Below, one piece after another: positions 62,400 to 64,000 of a stretch of 64,000 nucleotides of DNA (position 1 is the stretch's first letter; each line of letters begins with the position of its first letter). The stretch lies in assembly GCF_016031625.1 (NCBI RefSeq), contig NZ_JACCHP010000013.1, positions 62,001 to 126,000 on the forward strand, given 5' to 3'. Under the pieces are notes generated by a model. The model did no database searches and had not been told where the DNA came from. It worked only from the letters and a program-made list of their open reading frames with translations. Position numbers and translations under genes: made by a program. This DNA is from Bradyrhizobium agreste. Its GTDB lineage: Bacteria > Pseudomonadota > Alphaproteobacteria > Rhizobiales > Xanthobacteraceae.

Positions 62400-63269
62400 T
62401 CAGGCGGAGGCCGTGATCTCGGAGACAAAGTCCCGGTAGGAGCGCAAAGGGCGGCCCAGCATCTCGGTCAGACGCTCGACGTCGCCGGCATCGGGTATCA
62501 TCCCCTCCGTGAGAAAGCGCTCGCTCATCAGGCGCATGTCGAAGGCCATCCAGCTCGGCATGAACTGCCTCAGATTCTTTTCGAAGCCGGCAGTGTCGTC
62601 GCCCGGGTAGACGATCTCGCGGCCCAGCGCCTCGGACCAGATGGCGGCGGCCTTCGCGCCGGTCAGCTCATCGGGACCGACGAGATTGAAGCGTGCGAGC
62701 GGAAGCGGAGTTGCAGCCCGCTCGCGCCGAATGAGCTCGATCGCGGCGATCTCGCCGATGTCACGTGCGTCGATCATCGCCAGGCCCTTGCTGCCGATCG
62801 GCATCGGATAGATGCCGTACCCGGTCACCACGTCCTTGATCGTGAGATCATTGTTCATGAAGTAGGCCGGGCGCAGGATGGTGGCGTTGAAGCCCATCTG
62901 CTCGATCATGCGCTCGACACCGAACTTGCCGGCAAAGTGCGGCACGTTGACGTAGCGATCGCTGTGGATCACCGACAGGTATACGACCCGCTCGACACCG
63001 GCCTCCCGGGCGACGTTGAGCGCGACCAGTGCCTGGGTGAATTCATCCGCGACGACTCCGTTAAGCAGAAACAGGGTCGAGACTCCCGTGAAGGCGCCGC
63101 GCAGCGCGTCGACCTCGAGGAGGTCGCCCTGCACGACGGTGACCTCTGCAGGCAGGTTCGCCTTCGCGGGATCGCGGACGAGCGCGCGGACATCCGCGCC
63201 GCGCTTGACGAGTTGTTCGACGACGTGGCGGCCAACGGTGCCGGTGGCGCCGGTAACGAGGATGGTCAT
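62400..63269 (-). CDS. NmrA-like NAD(P)-binding protein (atypical SDR)
   Basis: A 289-aa protein with NAD(P) motif TGATGTVGRHVVEQLVKRGADVRALVRDP and the NmrA-type segments FLLNGVVADEFTQALVALNVAREAGVERVVYLSVI and LRPAYFMNNDL. It lacks the YxxxK dyad of classical SDRs, so it may be a redox sensor or quinone-oxidoreductase-like enzyme. GGAGAG precedes the ATG. It is divergent from a LysR regulator with a shared operator-like palindrome. Confidence 0.9.
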   Translation of the reverse strand: MTILVTGATGTVGRHVVEQLVKRGADVRALVRDPAKANLPAEVTVVQGDLLEVDALRGAFTGVSTLFLLNGVVADEFTQALVALNVAREAGVERVVYLSVIHSDRYVNVPHFAGKFGVERMIEQMGFNATILRPAYFMNNDLTIKDVVTGYGIYPMPIGSKGLAMIDARDIGEIAAIELIRRERAATPLPLARFNLVGPDELTGAKAAAIWSEALGREIVYPGDDTAGFEKNLRQFMPSWMAFDMRLMSERFLTEGMIPDAGDVERLTEMLGRPLRSYRDFVSEITASA

Positions 63270-63332
63270 GGGGGTCTCTCCGGGTTGGGTTTTGAAGACA
63301 CCCCGAAACTAGTGATCCACAATCTGACCGAT

Positions 63333-63358
63333 AGACGGTATATTTGGACAGACCGTCT
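63333..63358. promoter_or_regulatory. LysR-type operator between divergent genes
   Basis: Perfect arms AGACGGT-N12-ACCGTCT in the 103-base spacer between the NmrA-type gene and the LysR gene, 15 bases before the LysR ATG. The position fits autorepression with control of the divergent operon. Confidence 0.68.
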
Positions 63359-63372
63359 CACTGGTGGAACAC

Positions 63373-64000
63373 ATGGATCTCCTGGCCCTCGCCGATTTCA
63401 ATCTGGTCGCCCGGCATGGCGGGTTTGGACGCGCCGCGCGTGCCGCGGGTCGTCCAAAGGCTACCTTGTCCCGCCGGGTTGCGGAGCTCGAGGCGGCGCT
63501 CAACCTGCGCCTGTTCGAGCGCGGCGTGCGCACCTTGAAACTCACCCAGGAAGGACGCGCGCTTTACGAGCGGACCGCGACGTTGCTGACCGAACTCGAC
63601 GAGACCGCCGCAGCGATCGCATCCGGAGGTAACAGGCCGCGCGGCAAGTTGCGCATCAGCGCACCATTGCTGTTCTCTCAGATCGCCATGGGGAAGCTGG
63701 CCGCCGCCTTCGCCCTGAAATATCCGGAGGTCCGCCTGGAAATAACGACAGAAGACCGGGCCGTCGACATGGTCGAGGAAGGTTATGACCTTGTCATCCG
63801 GGTCGGTCCCGATCCGGATGAGAGCCTCGTCGGTCGCATCTTCCTGCGTGACCGGCTGGTGGTCGTGGCGAGCCCGCACCTGAAACGACCAAAGGACAAG
63901 CGCGCTGTGCCCGCCGTCGTCCGCGGGACGGGTGACCGGAGTATCTCCTGGAACGTGACGGGGCCGACTGGTCGATTGCGTTTTGCAGTCGATCCAGTGC
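63373..64000 (+). CDS. LysR-family transcriptional regulator (3' end beyond window)
   Basis: Open from the ATG at 63373 to the window edge (209 codons plus one base). The N-terminal winged helix (MDLLALADFNLVARHGGFGRAARAAGRPKATLSRRVAELE then NLRLFERGVRTLKLTQEGRALYERT) is followed by the effector domain (GKLRISAPLLFSQIAMGKLAAAFALKYPEVRLEI, EEGYDLVIRVG). It probably regulates the divergent NmrA-type and DUF1857 genes. The C-terminus is not in the window. Confidence 0.93.
   Translation, partial: MDLLALADFNLVARHGGFGRAARAAGRPKATLSRRVAELEAALNLRLFERGVRTLKLTQEGRALYERTATLLTELDETAAAIASGGNRPRGKLRISAPLLFSQIAMGKLAAAFALKYPEVRLEITTEDRAVDMVEEGYDLVIRVGPDPDESLVGRIFLRDRLVVVASPHLKRPKDKRAVPAVVRGTGDRSISWNVTGPTGRLRFAVDPV

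Overview
The window is high-GC DNA with the gene content and repeats of a Bradyrhizobium (Alphaproteobacteria, Nitrobacteraceae). The strongest indicator is a nitrate-assimilation locus in the narK-bjgb-flp-nasC order known from Bradyrhizobium diazoefficiens. Many intergenic palindromic repeats of the kind found in that genus also occur (families ending in GTCATTCCGG/CCGGAATGAC and CTCTCCC/GGGAGAG). No rRNA, tRNA, CRISPR array, insertion sequence or prophage gene was recognised.

Layout. 1-1280: end of a peptide/opine-type ABC importer (two permeases, the first cut by the window edge). 1354-6325: four-gene minus-strand operon of a membrane sensor kinase, a single-domain response regulator, a response regulator fused to a class III nucleotide cyclase, and a RidA-like protein. 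6451-11549: TetR-controlled RND efflux pump. 11654-14109: a two-subunit sulfopyruvate-decarboxylase-like TPP enzyme divergent from a cytochrome P450. 14334-17956: ornithine aminotransferase, a large Ala/Pro- and Gln-rich exported Spy/LTXXQ protein, and a small conserved-looking protein. 17957-18763: gene-poor, with a decayed 3' copy of a downstream isomerase gene. 18764-28745: FAD oxidase, then a minus-strand cluster joining an NMT1/TauA-type ABC importer to an enolase-superfamily enzyme, a Gfo/Idh/MocA dehydrogenase, a DUF993 aldolase-like protein and a sugar-phosphate-isomerase-like protein, with a TetR gene upstream. This cluster is the best candidate here for an undescribed pathway.

28909-41653: a two-domain VOC gene broken by an amber codon, two PfkB kinases, a ferredoxin-reductase-like flavoprotein, a crotonase, an IlvD/EDD dehydratase, a TAXI-type periplasmic binding protein with a small exported partner, uronate dehydrogenase divergent from an SMP-30 lactonase, and an aldehyde dehydrogenase. 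Udh, lactonase, dehydratase and aldehyde dehydrogenase could together form an oxidative uronate route. 41902-48901: an AceE/MdeB-like E1 enzyme divergent from an Lrp regulator, an alcohol dehydrogenase, an EamA exporter, an aldo/keto reductase and a second SMP-30 protein.

49167-61791 is nitrogen metabolism: nasC, flp, bjgb, narK, nrtC, nrtB, nrtA on the minus strand, then a divergent formate/nitrite-type channel and a PP2C phosphatase-kinase fusion. narK and nrtA are each preceded by the same arrangement: three GC-N11-GC (NtrC-like) sites with identical spacing, 74 bp from a sigma-54-like promoter. The nrtA array also sits upstream of a consensus sigma-54 promoter for the channel gene. No nitrite reductase, nasS/nasT or ntrBC gene is in the window. 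The window ends with a DUF1857 protein and an NmrA-type protein divergent from a LysR regulator that runs off the edge.
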